A model generated the notes under the pieces. The model saw nothing but the letters and a program-made list of their open reading frames with translations. It ran no database searches and had not been told where the DNA came from. From the NCBI RefSeq assembly GCF_000003605.2, contig NW_003141308.1, forward strand, positions 331,661-395,660: a stretch of 64,000 bases of DNA, in the 5' to 3' direction. Positions 48,658 to 60,154 of this stretch are shown piece by piece. The first letter of the stretch is position 1. Every line of letters starts with the position of its first letter. The stretch comes from Saccoglossus kowalevskii. Taxonomy: Eukaryota > Hemichordata > Enteropneusta > Harrimaniidae. Both the position numbers and the translations under genes were made by a program.

Positions 48658-49084
48658 GTTGCTAGTCGATGGTGAACATTCTCGAGTAGAGCTTACTGAT
48701 AGTCTCCAAGGTGTGTTGGTGCACTTGTAGAGTATCCTGGTCTCTCTGCACCAAAATATGTCGGTTTTGCGCACATTTGATAAGATCTAAATCTTCAGTT
48801 ATTGCGTTTGTGTAGTGGTGAAGGAGCAAATGAAACTAAATGCGCCTTTTATTCGGTACAGTAGACTGACATCAAGATACCAAGAAGGTACAATCACGAT
48901 ACACACTCAAATATACAGTGAGACGTACTTCATAAAGGGTTTATCGGATTTACACCTCTGATTTCAAAGAGAGTATGGGGATCTCATGGCAACACGATAC
49001 ATCCCACAATGTCATTCCCAAAAGAGAATATTAGAGCTTGCGCCCCCGGTATGTAGAATTAGTGCTAGCACCACCTATCCCAAT

Positions 49085-49668
49085 CTGATACTGAAAAGTT
49101 GGTATATGCTTTCATATCATCTCGCTTAGACAGCTGTAATTTATTATTGTCTGGTCTCCCTGTAACTAAGTTAAAACCTCTTATTCGTGCACATAATGCA
49201 GCAGCACGCCTTGTCACTCGAGCTCGAAAATATGACCACATTACAGACATTTTTATTAAATTTCATTGGTTACCAGTTGCACAAAGAATCAATTTCAAAT
49301 TACTTTTACTAGTGTATAAATCTTTGTATGGTTTTGCCCCAAATTATCCTTGTCAATTAATCGAATTTTATGTACCGAGTCGTAGTTTAAGATCTAAATC
49401 GAAGTTTCTTATTAAAACTCGTCAGATGAGTATTAAAAATTCCAAGACCGAGCTTTTGAAAATTTAGGTCTTAAACTTTTTAATGAATTACCTCTGTCTG
49501 TTTGTTCTAGCCCTTCAGTAGACATTTTTAAATCCAGACTGAAAACGCACTCATTTAAATGTGCTTTTAATATTTGACTGATTGTTTATTGTATCAGCGC
49601 CTTTGATCTTCATATGTTAGAATTGTTGCGCTTAATTAAATAAGGTTATTATTATTATTATTATTATA
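49085..49668 (+). mobile_element. CR1-type LINE, 3' end, 5'-truncated
   Basis: The C-terminal region of a CR1-like reverse transcriptase protein: AFISSRLDSCNLLLSGLP, then AHNAAARLVTRARKYDHIT, FHWLPVAQRINFKLLLLVYK, PSRSLRSKSK and, after one frame change near 49440, LFNELPLSVC and FKSRLKTHSFK. These blocks (SRLDYCN, NAAARLVT, LHWLPV, RSLRS, LWN-LP) are the signature of the clade's C-terminus. The copy ends in a short ATT microsatellite (about 49645-49668), the kind of 3' tail CR1/L2 elements carry. Only the last ~580 bp are present. Confidence 0.88.
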
Positions 49669-51230
49669 TGTAGGATTAGTGCTATCAATCAGTAGGTGTT
49701 TGTACATTGCTTCGTATATCGCATGAGGAAGGCAACATGTCCGATGTATAGTTGTAAGACAATGGTCTACAGCAATATATACTTGACACCACTACTAATC
49801 TCAGGTAAACTTCACACAGTCACTTATCACGATGTACGGTATCCATAATAACATTCATATATCATCGAGAGCAAAGTTCTTTTTACATTAAATTACATTT
49901 ATGGAGATATATTTTTTATTTTTAATACTGAATATTGTACACTATCATGTAGCACGTGTACAATGTTCAGTTTGTACGAAATGATTATATACATTTTTAC
50001 CAGATACAAGAACAGTGTAGTATACATTGTATAGTTCAGAATGAATTGTACACCGAATTATTACATACTCTATATATAACTATCGCTATACACGTTGACA
50101 CACCCTAGTAACTTTAACTGTATGTATTACACGTTTTTATTTATTGATTAGTGTACATAAACAGGCTCTGTGAATATGTTTACATTTAAAGCGCGGCTCT
50201 GCAATCCCGGGGATTGCACCAGTCCGGCATGGGACATGTAATTTTCGTGGTCCGGCCAGTTGTTTAATTGGTGCACAGCTGTTATTATTTCAACCGAATG
50301 TGTTATAGTTCCGTAAGCTAACATCATGCATAACGATATTATTCTATTTGAAAGGACATATTGAATCGCGTAGTTCAACGCTCATGGGGCCCACGCAATC
50401 TTTTGAAAGGAGAAAGTAACTTCTTACTTAGCTCCTTATTTGAATGACCTACACAATATAGTTATCGTTTGTCATAGTGTGTCTTGTCGGCTAGGCAATA
50501 AAGACGTTATGCAACGTGAAAAAAAAAGCGCCAACAAATCAAAAAAAAAAAATCTGTGATACGGCTATGTGACACGGGCATACCCAGTTGCCCGACATCC
50601 AATATACACGAATATATACGACACATACGCCTTGGACAAAGATAAATTTGTTTACGCAATGTTGTCGGTCACGACCCATTTCACTGCGGGTATATATTTC
50701 AGGGTACATTTTTTGAGGGACCTTTCAATTTATCTATTTCGAGATACATTTGTACTTAAATTGTCGGGAACGTTTTGCCCTTCAGCCCTCCTTATGACCA
50801 ATCAGGCCCGTCACATCCGGCAAAAGAACTAATCTAGGCCAGTACCCACAGCTTGGTTCGACCATGGAGGTAACACCTCCATTGTTCGTCTTAACATCGA
50901 CACTGCGTTTTTGTCTTCTCGCAAGGGAATGAATAGAAAGTACAGAGGGTAGATCGGTGTTTTATTTCGGGGCGGGTCAATGATTTTAGTACAAGTATTG
51001 AAGGGAGCGTTAAAGTAATCTATGCAGACATAGGAGATTATCGCAATGCAAGTCTCATGACACCATGCAATAAAAATAGCCGAGATTTTATGCACAGTCT
51101 GGTTGACTGCGTTGCCTAAACAGACACTTATTCTTATTTACGCAAGTCCCTCCACTCTCATGCACACCTCAGCTCGTGCCATCTGCATTCGATCTGGCTG
51201 TACCACTTCGGTGAGTGCCGAGGACGTCCA
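49669..51230. other. Gene-free stretch
   Basis: No recognisable gene. Short frames on both strands near 50.15-51.10 kb have no family features. CATTTAAAGCGCGGCTCTGC at about 50186 resembles a T1 end for its first 14 bases only. Confidence 0.5.
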
Positions 51231-51280
51231 ATGGCGGATCCAGCAAAATGTATTGGGGGGGGGGGGGAGGGAGAAGCTTC
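51231..51280 (+). repeat. G-run repeat end (TGGCGGATCC type)
   Basis: CCAATGGCGGATCCAGCAAA, then ATGTATT and a run of at least thirteen G. It is the + strand counterpart of the repeat at 19.8 kb. It stops at the assembly gap, which probably arose from the G run. Confidence 0.45.
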
Positions 51281-51330
51281 NNNNNNNNNNNNNNNNNNNN
51301 NNNNNNNNNNNNNNNNNNNNNNNNNNNNNN
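51281..51330. other. Assembly gap (50 N)
   Basis: Exactly 50 N, a typical placeholder length, so the true size is unknown. It lies between a G run and the D1 repeat at the edge of block B. Confidence 0.98.
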
Positions 51331-51480
51331 AAAAAATAGTTCGTTTTTGGTTCGGCGCTTTTCGTTACTTCCATCGACAACACTCGGAAGTTTGTTTACG
51401 AATCAAAGAAAAAAGAAGGAATGTGCCTGCAAATGTTGTTTACGCATGCTCAGATCGACGTTTAGAATCAGATTTTGTAT
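51331..51480 (+). repeat. D repeat, copy D1, at the left edge of block B
   Basis: AAAAAATAGTTCGTTTTTGG, then TTCCATCGACAACACTCGGA-AGTTTGTTTACGAATC, AAAGAAAAAAGAAG, GCATGCTCAGATCGACGTTT and AGAATCAGATTTTGT. It aligns throughout with D2 at 53688-53840. It ends where homology between blocks A and B begins. Confidence 0.75.
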
Positions 51481-52717
51481 ATGGATAATGACATATCACT
51501 GACAATGTGTGCAAGATATTTCTAATGAAAGGTGTATCCGGGTTTTGAATTATGCTTCATTATAGATCAATACCTGATAATATATGCACGTCTTTAATAT
51601 ATCTGCATATTATATGTAATACTTGTTAACTCCACACTGCCAATTCAGCAAACAATATGCAATACTTTTACCCCCTTCTGTGCGGGTTCATCACTAATAT
51701 AAATAACACAATTAGTGTAATACAGGGATAATTTAGACCGATGGGCACCAGAATAGTTCAATATAAGTATATGCACATATAATTAGAAACAATAATGCAT
51801 ACCGGTTATTCCCGACAGTATCGCCCGCCCCTGCAAAGGTTCGGCACTAAACGCGACCCTCACCACGGACCAACGCGACTATCCAATTGGACACCACAGC
51901 AAATTCGGTAACGATACTACGACTAGGGGGAGAAACGGCCAGGAAAATAACAATTCTAGAAATTAACGACATAGTATGACAACTCAAAGCCCAGGTCTAA
52001 CTAGTATGTTTTGCCTTTTGGCCCCAGCTCACCATAGAATGCCATTTTATGTTGTATTTAGAGATGCCAAGTTCAAATCTCAAATCTGCAGAATAAGAGA
52101 TAGACCTCCTCAATTGCCGATTTTATATACTTTCATCACATCAAACATCACTATGAAATCTGAAGTTTAAAGTTAGAAGTCTGGATTTTGGAGTTTGAAG
52201 TATAAAGTCCCGGCTTTCGTAGAATGAATGCTTTGTGACTGACTTTTATTTGAGGCAGGCAATGGAACTTGGTTTAGGTTGTGACCGCAATTGAAAGTCG
52301 GGGTATTCTGTTAGAGGTTGAACATTGTTATGTTCTATTTGACCCTGCTTATTGTAACAAACCTGCGAGGGCGTACAGATGTTAGCTCGGTCGAAGTATA
52401 TTTGTACTATGTGGAGTTCGACTATCTATCAATATACCTATGTATGTGAAAGGCTGGACGATGAAGATTTATTTTGTGATTTATTGTCCATCGACTTTAG
52501 AATCGAAGGTATCTCTCTTGCTTCCGCTTGGCATTTGTTCAATTTCAGTTTTCATGTCGCGCATTCAAATGCTTCCGAATAACATCCCCATCAGCCTAAT
52601 TCTCTCACATTGTAGTGCCCAGATAAGAATAGCTTTGCCAAAAGGCAAGTCAAAACATTGAACCGTATTTTCAGGTATATATTATATTGTGCTTTGTTAA
52701 AATAGCTATTCCTAAAA

Positions 52718-53492
52718 ATGATACGCTCAATGCGAAACACTCAAATGCGAAGGTTTTGTAAATATATTTCTGCCGAATTGCTGCCTCTACCCATCGTCAT
52801 ACTGGTGTATTTTTCCATAATGCATTGGCATACCGAACTATCAAGAACCAAACTTACTCGTACAACCATTGCACGAAAAGGGAGCCCGGAAGCCACGTTC
52901 AAGCAGACAGAAGCCTGCAACTACGATGTTGACTTACTAGTCATGATCAACAGTGCAATCTATAACTTCGATCTGAGAGAGTCTCTTCGGTCTACATGGT
53001 TACGTCATTTGAAAATGAGAAAATTGGTTGTTAGGCACGTATTTTTCGTCGCGGAGACGGAAGACCATGAGGTTCAATGGAAACTTAATCTGGAGAGCAG
53101 AACCCATGGCGACATTATACAGGGTGATTTTATAGATAACTATTATAACAACACATTAAAAATGAAACTGATTCTGCATTGGAGCGCATCGTTCTGTTTA
53201 AGATACATTTTCTACTAAAGGCGGATGACGACATTATTTGTGAATCCATTTCACATGTATAGCATGCTAAAGTCGTACGCAGGGAAGCAAGATCTTCTAG
53301 TTGGTAGAATAAGGCAAAATATTAGGCCAACCAGAAACCCAGTTCACAAATGGTACATTTCATAGATGATTCCCCGAATGCAACTTACCCCGACTATCCA
53401 CTTTGACTACCTTATATCTGGTGATTTAGTTCCGAAACTAAATAAGGCTACAATTAATACACCAGTTATTCCGATCGATGACGTAAATGTAG
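52718..53492 (+). pseudogene. GT31 galactosyltransferase-like copy, broken (block B)
   Basis: The same exon as the block A gene, read on the + strand. The first ~155 codons differ from A by only about five residues (for example Phe to Ser after RESLR, Phe to Tyr in the tail). Beyond that there is a one-base loss near 53188, a one-base gain near 53238, a frame change with an early TAG near 53360 and a short deletion near 53402 that removes part of the YPDYPLGFGY block. The donor G-GTATGTAAAT is kept at 53492. The C-terminal motif reads DDVNVG. It cannot make a full enzyme; the close match elsewhere shows that the damage is recent. Confidence 0.88.
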
Positions 53493-53687
53493 GTATGTAA
53501 ATACATTTCTGCAAACTTTTCAATTTCAAAACTCGACGAAGGTGAAGGTACTCGAGTGTATTGACAAATATTACGCAGAAAGATTGAATATTTTACATCA
53601 TGGTTGAAAGCAAATACGCCAAGTGTTTAAACTAACACACACTGAATAAAATAAAGTGACAATATAGCTGAGCATTATGTAAGGACA

Positions 53688-53850
53688 AAAAATAGTCCCG
53701 TTTTTGATCGGCACTCTCGTTAGTTCCATCGACTACACTCGGAAGTTTGTTCATGAATCAAAGAAAAAAGTAGCAATGCGCCTGCCAATGTTATTTATGC
53801 ATGCTCAGATCGACTTTCAGAATCAGATGTTGTTGTTGGTGTGTGTGTGT
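53688..53850 (+). repeat. D repeat, copy D2, inside block B
   Basis: AAAATAGTCCCGTTTTTGAT, then TTCCATCGACTACACTCGGA-AGTTTGTTCATGAATC and GCATGCTCAGATCGACTTTC. It is followed by a TG run and a run of ten or more G (about 53840-53868). It lies in the segment present in B and C but not A. Confidence 0.75.
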
Positions 53851-54689
53851 GTGTGGGGGGGGGGGGTTACAGCTTTGTCAATACCAGTTAATTTTATGAC
53901 GTCAAGAATGTCAATTATTCGCAATAATGAATTCTGATGAACTACAGGTAGACCTGTAGAGTGGTTTATAAACTGTTTGAATGTTTATTAATAAATTAAA
54001 GATCAAATAAAGTTAGAATTTGTCAACAATCATGAGTTTCGACATTGGAATAGAACAAATTGTTGGGTAATCTCTTCTGTCCTCATCTGTCCTGGTGGGC
54101 GGCACGTCTCGATGCTCCGTCTGTTCTCAAAATCCATCCCTAGAAACAAATGTTCAAAAAAAAGAAACACCCCTTGAATTTACAAGAAAAACCCACCCTT
54201 AATTACATGTACACTAATTCAAAATCATGGTAAAAAGGACCTACCATTGTCATTACGACCCCTTTGATTCCTGAAAATGTCAAAATGGGTTCTCTTGCCC
54301 ATTTTGAAAAATAATTTTTAAACCCTTTTTGTGCCTCGCGTACGTTTTTACTGGTGATCCCGAGTCTGGCACAAGCTTGGGCGTTCGATGAAATACGTGG
54401 CAATATGGAAACAGATATTTGAGATTAGACCAATTAAAAATAATGTGTCTTGTTATTATTAGTAAAGTAAATGTTTAGATAAGTATACTGTATACTGTAT
54501 GTGAATATGAGCCTATATCCTAAACATAATACAAAAATACGTATTTATTACGAATATGCCCATTCGAATTCAAATATAATAAATGAAATTGGAATTGTAT
54601 ATGCACATAGGGAGTTTCCTGCTTATCGTAGTGATAAGAAACACATTTCGTGAAATGAACCAAACGCATGTATGTGCATACATTGTAAA

Positions 54690-55060
54690 TTTAAGTGTTT
54701 TAAAATATGACAATGAGGTATTTTACAACACCACATTTTTACTGTTTTGTGGGAAAACATTAAAAGTGTTTATTATAAGCTTGTCCCACTTTAACAACTT
54801 GCAGTTTTTATTGCAACATTTCAGGGATGTTTTTCCACATACTAGTAATACATTATGTAAAGTGTTGAAAAGTGTTTCAACCAAGAACAAGAAAAAAAGT
54901 GCTTATTATCACAACACATTTAAAAGTAATTTTACTAGAAACACATTTTCAAAAGTGTTTCCACCAGGAACATCATTATCAATAACATACGATAAACAAA
55001 TCACATAATCAAGTAAGTATGTATTCCTAAATATAAACACTATTTAGGTACGTTTGAGTT
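54690..55060. repeat. AAACACTTT-rich repeat region (block B)
   Basis: The shorter counterpart of 37.9-39.2 kb: AAGTGTTTTAAAATATGACA, AGTGTTTATTATAAGC, GTGTTTCAACCAAGAACA and CATTTTCAAAAGTGTTTCCA. Fewer ~84-bp units than in A or C. Confidence 0.7.
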
Positions 55061-55165
55061 TAACACTTAAAAAACAGACATGGATAGTTGTTCTAAAAAA
55101 TAATTCGTGAAACTGTAAATACAATATCCAGTAATTGTGAACATTGATACTACAAAACAGATGAA

Positions 55166-56059
55166 ACGAACAATAACATCTTTCTGAACCCTTTCTTCAA
55201 TGACATAAATGAAAAGGCCATATCTCTTCCCATGTGGTATTGTTGTTTCTGATGCAATTCCTCCGGGCACATCAAATTCCTGGGGAAAAATAGTGGGACA
55301 TAAAAAAAATCATTAATTTCATCTATTGCGATCCCATTCACACTCAATCCTCGACTCTGAATATATGCACTACATCTATTCTATTTCATTTCTCTTTTAA
55401 TATTCTATCCGTCAAATGGGTTCATTGCTTATTTTTATCATTTTTAAAATCACCCCTAAAACGGATAGAGTGGTATTTTGAAACTATATTTACCTATTAA
55501 ATCAAAGTTCTTCTTGCATAGAAGACGAAGGCACTGAACTAACAATAACCCATATTAACAGGACAAAATAAATTCCGAATATTAGCAGTATCATCTTGTC
55601 CGCTCCGATCGTTTCTCTTACAATCTGAAAAGTATAATATTATCAAAATGCAGTGAGTAATGTTTAAATATTAATCATTATTGTTTCAAGCAATGCTATA
55701 TTTGAATCAATAAATTCATGAACTTGAGTTTAACTTGACTTATCCCGCACATAAAGAAATGAATGGAGGCCGCTGCAACAGCAACAGTACACAACAGCCG
55801 ACGCTGGATCTATCAATTACACTTGCCACACGCTTCGTTACGGAGTAACAATATCATCATACATTCAGGTTTGTTTAAGATAACTTCCGGTTCCCTTCTT
55901 TCCTCAGAAAATCAAAAAAAGTCGTTATACGGTTCAAGTTGTTATTGCTTCTTCAATGAGTATGCCACCTGTCCACACACTCCCGATAGTATAATTCAAT
56001 CATGAATGAGCGTGAGCACGACACAAGTTACCAGTTACTTGAACACGCACCATACATTA
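55166..56059 (-). other. Segment unique to block B with exon-like pieces
   Basis: It lies between the AAACACTTT region and R3, where A has none of it. On the minus strand: (1) TTTTCAG at about 55630, then an ATG at about 55581 opening MILLIFGIYFVLLIWVIVSS followed by VPSSSMQEEL, a good signal peptide, stopped by TGA shortly before a GTAAATATAG donor-like site; (2) TTTTTCCCCAG at about 55283 followed by an open stretch reading EFDVPGGIASETTIPHGKRY then GLFIYVIEERVQKDV. These look like two exons of a small secreted protein or a decayed gene fragment. I do not recognise the family. The frames do not join cleanly as they stand. Confidence 0.35.
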
Positions 56060-56460
56060 ATGTCCACTATCGTTTACGAAAGGTATCTCAAAATATTTGC
56101 AAAGTAGCAAACTTATTTACTGTTCAATATTTGTTTTCATATTGTATTTATTGTATTAATTAAATTTCTAAATAACAATTGAATGGAATAGAGGCTTAGA
56201 GGAGCTTGTTTAAATTAGGCGCAAATTCGCCCAGGTGCGTGGTAATCATCATATTGGAATTCAACACCGAGGCTCCGCCAATAGAATAGGAGCTGTAAAG
56301 AAATTGAATCTAATGATTAGATCACAAGGAATTAATGCCTGTTTGGCGCAGCGTCATCCAGCTTACTAACTCGAACATTGATAACAACACCGTGCACGTT
56401 TAATTCCATCGGTTTTAAAACGTGTGGCAGGTACATGGTATGCACACTCACAAAATACTA
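56060..56460 (-). repeat. ~320-bp dispersed repeat, copy R3
   Basis: The inverted copy of R1/R2, from CGAAAGGTATCTCAAAATAT to GGCAGGTACATGGTATGCAC. Its middle (about 56178-56320) is replaced or expanded by sequence not found in R1 or R2, including AGGCGCAAATTCGCCCAGGT. It is more diverged than R1 is from R2. Confidence 0.85.
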
Positions 56461-57309
56461 AAATCGGTAAATTGATCGCTACATGCACAGCATGACTTGC
56501 TGACTAATGTGACGTGTGTGAGCATGTTTTTCAATACATATGCTGCATACAGTCGATAATAAATACTGTGTACATTATAGATGCATACCGTAGACGGCAT
56601 ACTAAAATGTCCTGTATATAATCGGATGTTTTAGATTGAAACATTGCATGTGTGTGTAAGAAAAGTGTTTTAGTTACACTGGTGAAACTGTGTACATGTC
56701 GTGTACATAAACACTTATGAAACATGCATAGTCCAATGTTTTATCTTGAAACATTACATGTATGTTTGTTTTAGGAAGTGCTTCATGATAAAACAATTTA
56801 ACAATTTGGAAAAAAAGTGTTTGAGTGTTTTACTCTCATGAACACAAATGAGTCTTATACATTAACATTTTGCGAAACATTTATAGTCTTATGTTTCGGG
56901 TTGAAAGATTTGAAAATTTTTCGAGATAAATCACATGTTTGAATCACATGTGGGAATGCTCAGATGTGATTGGAACTACAACTACCGTTCACCAAATGTG
57001 GATTAATAAAATCTGTTAGACCACGAGATACTTAATTCACCACGAGTCTCGATTTCTAGTTGTACTTAAGTTGATAAGACCATATTGGTTAGAGCTTGAA
57101 ATAAAATTATTTTCTGAAGGTAATGTCCTTGCCTAGTTGGAATATATACCATAATTCTTACTCGCGCGTCTCCAAACTTTTCACTCAATTTTGTTATTAC
57201 TGTTTACATAAAGTTGGATGCATTAACTCATAAATGTTCTGACAATAAACACTTTAATGACACATTTCTGTCAACGGTGTGTTTTAATGAAAAACATGAA
57301 CGTGCTTCC
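56461..57309. other. Gene-free stretch between B and C
   Basis: No gene recognised. The first half contains scattered AAAACACTTT/AAGTGTTTTA words (for example near 56660-56850), so it is probably a decayed extension of the AAACACTTT region. The second half shows nothing I can name. Confidence 0.5.
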
Positions 57310-57635
57310 GATATTTACAGTGTATACATCAATATACCTATGTATGTCAAAGGCTGGACGATAAAGATTTATTTTGTGATTTATTGTCCATCGACTTCAG
57401 AATCGATGGTATCTCTCTTGCTTCCGGTTGGCATTTGTTTACCCATCCATTCAGTTTTCATGTCGCGCATTCGAATGTTTCCGAATAACATCCCCATCAG
57501 CCTAATTCTCTCACATTGTAGTGCCCAGATATGAATAGCTTTGCCAAAAGGCAAGTCAAAACATTGAACCGTATTTTCAGGTATATATTATATTGTGCTT
57601 TGTTAAAGATAGTTATTCCTAAAATTATACGCTCA

Positions 57636-57725
57636 ATGCGAAATACTCAAATGCGAAGGTTTTGTAAATATATTTCTGCCGAATTGCTGCACACTCTGGA
57701 AAAAAGAAAGAGACAATTTAGCTGA
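57636..57725 (+). pseudogene. GT31 N-terminal remnant (block C)
   Basis: The first 18 codons of the GT31 gene (MRNTQMRRFCKYISAELL) are followed directly by unrelated codons (HTLEKRKRQFS) and a stop. The membrane anchor and the whole catalytic domain have been removed by a deletion that joins B-equivalent positions of about 52785 and 53655. It shares the Lys-Tyr-Ile-Ser variant with the block B copy. Confidence 0.85.
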
Positions 57726-57732
57726 GCATAAC

Positions 57733-57850
57733 ACACAGATCGACTTTCAGAATCATATTTTGTTGAGGGGGGAGGTTACAGCTTTGTAAAGTTTATGACG
57801 TCAAGAATGTCAATTATTCGCTATAATGAATTCTGATCAACTACAGGTAC
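57733..57850 (+). repeat. D repeat, copy D3 (right part only), in block C
   Basis: CAGATCGACTTTCAGAATCA, TATTTTGTTGAGGGGGGAGG and TTACAGCTTTGTAAAG, then a TATGACGTCAAGAATGTCAA tail shared with B at 53895-53915. The left half of the repeat is missing. Confidence 0.6.
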
Positions 57851-58589
57851 GCCTGTAGACGTGGTTTATAAACTGTTTGAATGTCTATTAATAAATTACA
57901 CATCAAATAACAATCATGAGTTTCGACATTGGAATAGAACAAATTGTTGGGTAATCTCTTCTGTCCTCATCTGTCCTGGTGGGCGACACGTCTCGTTGCC
58001 TCGTCTGTTCTCAAAACCCATTCCTTGAAACAAATGTTCATGAAAAACGAAACACCCCTTGAATTTACAAGAAAAAAACACCCTTAATTACATATACACT
58101 AATTCAAAATGTCATTACGACCCCTTTGATTCCTGAAAATGTCAAAATGGGTTCCCTTGTCCATTTTGAAAAACTATTTATAAACCCCTTGTGTGCCTCG
58201 CGTACATTTTTACTGGTGATTCCGAGTCTCGCACAAGCTTTGGGCGTTCGATGAAATACATGGCAATATGGAAACAGATATTTGAGATTAGACCAATTAA
58301 AAATAATGTGTCTTGTTATTATTAGTAAAGTAAAAGATTAGATAATTTTACTGTATATAAATATGAGCCTATGTCTTTAATATAGTGCCAACATACGTAA
58401 TTATTTAAACTGACCTTCATTATTAATATTTTGAGAATTCGACAAATCCACGCGATTTCCGCCATGCCAAGCTAGTGCCTCGAGGAGAGTTGGGTTTGAT
58501 AAAACAATGCTGCCCATTCGAATTCAAATATAATAAATTAAATGGGGATTCTGGATGCAAATATAGTAGTTTCGTTTTTCTGCTTATCG

Positions 58590-58791
58590 CAAAAGAACAC
58601 AAATGGAAGCAAATAACCACTATAACTGTACACACTTTATTTGCAACGTTTCGCTCACGTACGAGCTTCGTCAGGTCGAAACAAATTTTTGTTCTTTCAC
58701 CCATTTATTTGAAGCATGTGCGTTCTTCTTGGATCCCACTATTGCCGAACTTGCCATGGTGTTCGTACTTGCTCTTCTACTTACGTTTGTT
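58590..58791 (-). mobile_element. ~202-bp insertion with 10-bp target duplication (block C)
   Basis: The same element as in block A at 39439-39643, flanked by CTGCTTATCG at 58580-58589 and 58792-58801. The sequence is nearly identical, including the hammerhead-like core and the AAGCATGTGCGTTCTTCTTG region. The single CTGCTTATCG in block B marks the empty site. Confidence 0.6.
58648..58674 (-). ncRNA. Hammerhead-ribozyme-like core (block C)
   Basis: Base-for-base the same core as at 39556-39582: on the minus strand CTGACGA, A, GCTC-GTACGT-GAGC, GAAAC. The same caveats apply (extra base before stem II, no clear stem I). Confidence 0.4.
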
Positions 58792-59019
58792 CTGCTTATC
58801 GTAGTGATAAGAAACACATTTCGTGAAATGAGCCAAACGCATGTACGTAATCATAAAATCATCCGCACCATTGAACAATAATAATTAATCGAATCTTTGA
58901 TTCAGTGTTGCCAGTCATCTATATATATCGTGAAATTTGGACTAATAGGATACGGCTACGACCAAAGAACATACAAGTGCTAGCAATCGTAAAACTATCA
59001 GCGTATGTGCACACATTGT

Positions 59020-59690
59020 AAATTTAAGTGTTTTAAAATCAGTAGTTTTATAATTAAACACATTAAGTGTTTTTATTAAAATCGCAAATGGGGTATTTTT
59101 TTACATAATGAAATATTTTTTTTAGTGTTTTGTGATAAGTCACTTAAAGTGTTTATAAGCTTTGAAAACACTCAATTTAAAGTGTTTATAATATGCATAA
59201 TTATGAAAAGTGTATTTGATGAAAACACTTGCAGTCAGTGTTTCAGGAATGTTTTTGCACATACTAGTAACAAATTATGTAGAGTGAACCACGTATTGAA
59301 AGGTGTTTCAACCAGGAACATGTATAAAAAGATGCTTATTATCAAAACGCTTTTAAAAGTGATTCTACTAGAAACATATTTTGAAAATTGTTTCCACTAG
59401 GAACATATATAACAAGTGCTTATTATCACAACACTTTAAATAGTGTTTCCACCAGGCCGAACATGTATAAAAAGTGCTTATTACCACAACACATTTAAAA
59501 TTAATTTTATTAGAAACATATTTTTAAAAGTGTTTCAACCAGGAACATCATTACCATTTTGGAAAGTGTTAATGAACAAGGGATATAATTGTACAGTAAC
59601 AATAACATACGATAAACAAATTACATAATCAAGTAAGTATTTATTCCTAAATATAAACACTATTAAGGTAAGTTTGAGTATAACATTTAA
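59020..59690. repeat. AAACACTTT-rich region with ~84-bp minisatellite (block C)
   Basis: Between about 59290 and 59560 the unit gtttcaaccaggaacatgta, then aaaagtgcttattatcacaa and cac-ttttaaaagtgattctac recurs at least three times with gains and losses. Flanks contain TTTAAGTGTTTTAAAATC and GTGTTTATAAGC. It corresponds to 37.9-39.2 kb in block A but without R1. Confidence 0.75.
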
Positions 59691-60071
59691 AAAACAGACA
59701 TAGATAGTTGTTCTAAAAAATAATCCGTGAAACTGTAAATAAATTAACTGCGGTGAGGTGAATGCTTTCCAAGAATATATTGTTATATAATGCAACATCC
59801 CTTACTCCTGTTACAAGCCACTGCACTCAAATGATCTTAAACCATGTTTTATGCCACCGTCAAGGTCCCTGTCATTCTCGTATTTATTTTGAAAAGGTTA
59901 CCAAGCGTTACCTAACATTCTATTGTATTGATGTTTTATTACTTTGGTATTGATTGTGAACTCTCCATTAATGGACGCTCAATACAATTACTATACCAAC
60001 AGTACGCCAATTACTGTTATATTTACATATCACAGGGTCTGCTTTGGCCAATATAAGTACATAACGAGTAT

Positions 60072-60102
60072 CACGTGACCCTTGACGTCTTTTCTATAAA
60101 AA
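60072..60102 (+). promoter_or_regulatory. Promoter-like cluster: E-box, CRE-like site, TATA (block C)
   Basis: CACGTG (60072-60077), TTGACGTC (about 60082-60089) and TATAAAAA (60095-60102), the same order and spacing as in block A, followed by a CGTCGTCGT-rich stretch. All three sites survive in both copies while nearby bases have changed, though overall divergence is low. Confidence 0.4.
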
Positions 60103-60154
60103 GACGGGAGTGATTTCATTCTCGGCCGTCGTCGTCGTTGGTCGGTCATATTAT

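Larger units (their letters stand above)
51480..55165 (+). repeat. Duplicated block B
   Basis: Matches block A in inverted orientation from GATAATGACATATCACTGAC through the GT31 exon to about 53610, then again from 54275 to about 55165. A ~650-bp segment in between (53610-54270) is shared with C but not A. Relative to A it lacks the hammerhead-like insertion and two further short segments near 54.6-54.7 kb. After 55165 an unrelated ~900-bp segment intervenes before R3. Confidence 0.9.

Noticed and set aside
55166-55290. Resemblance of TTIPHGKRYGLFIYV to the C-terminal domain of arthropod-type hemocyanins
   Set aside because: Only a few positions agree and no copper-site region is nearby. Too weak to name.
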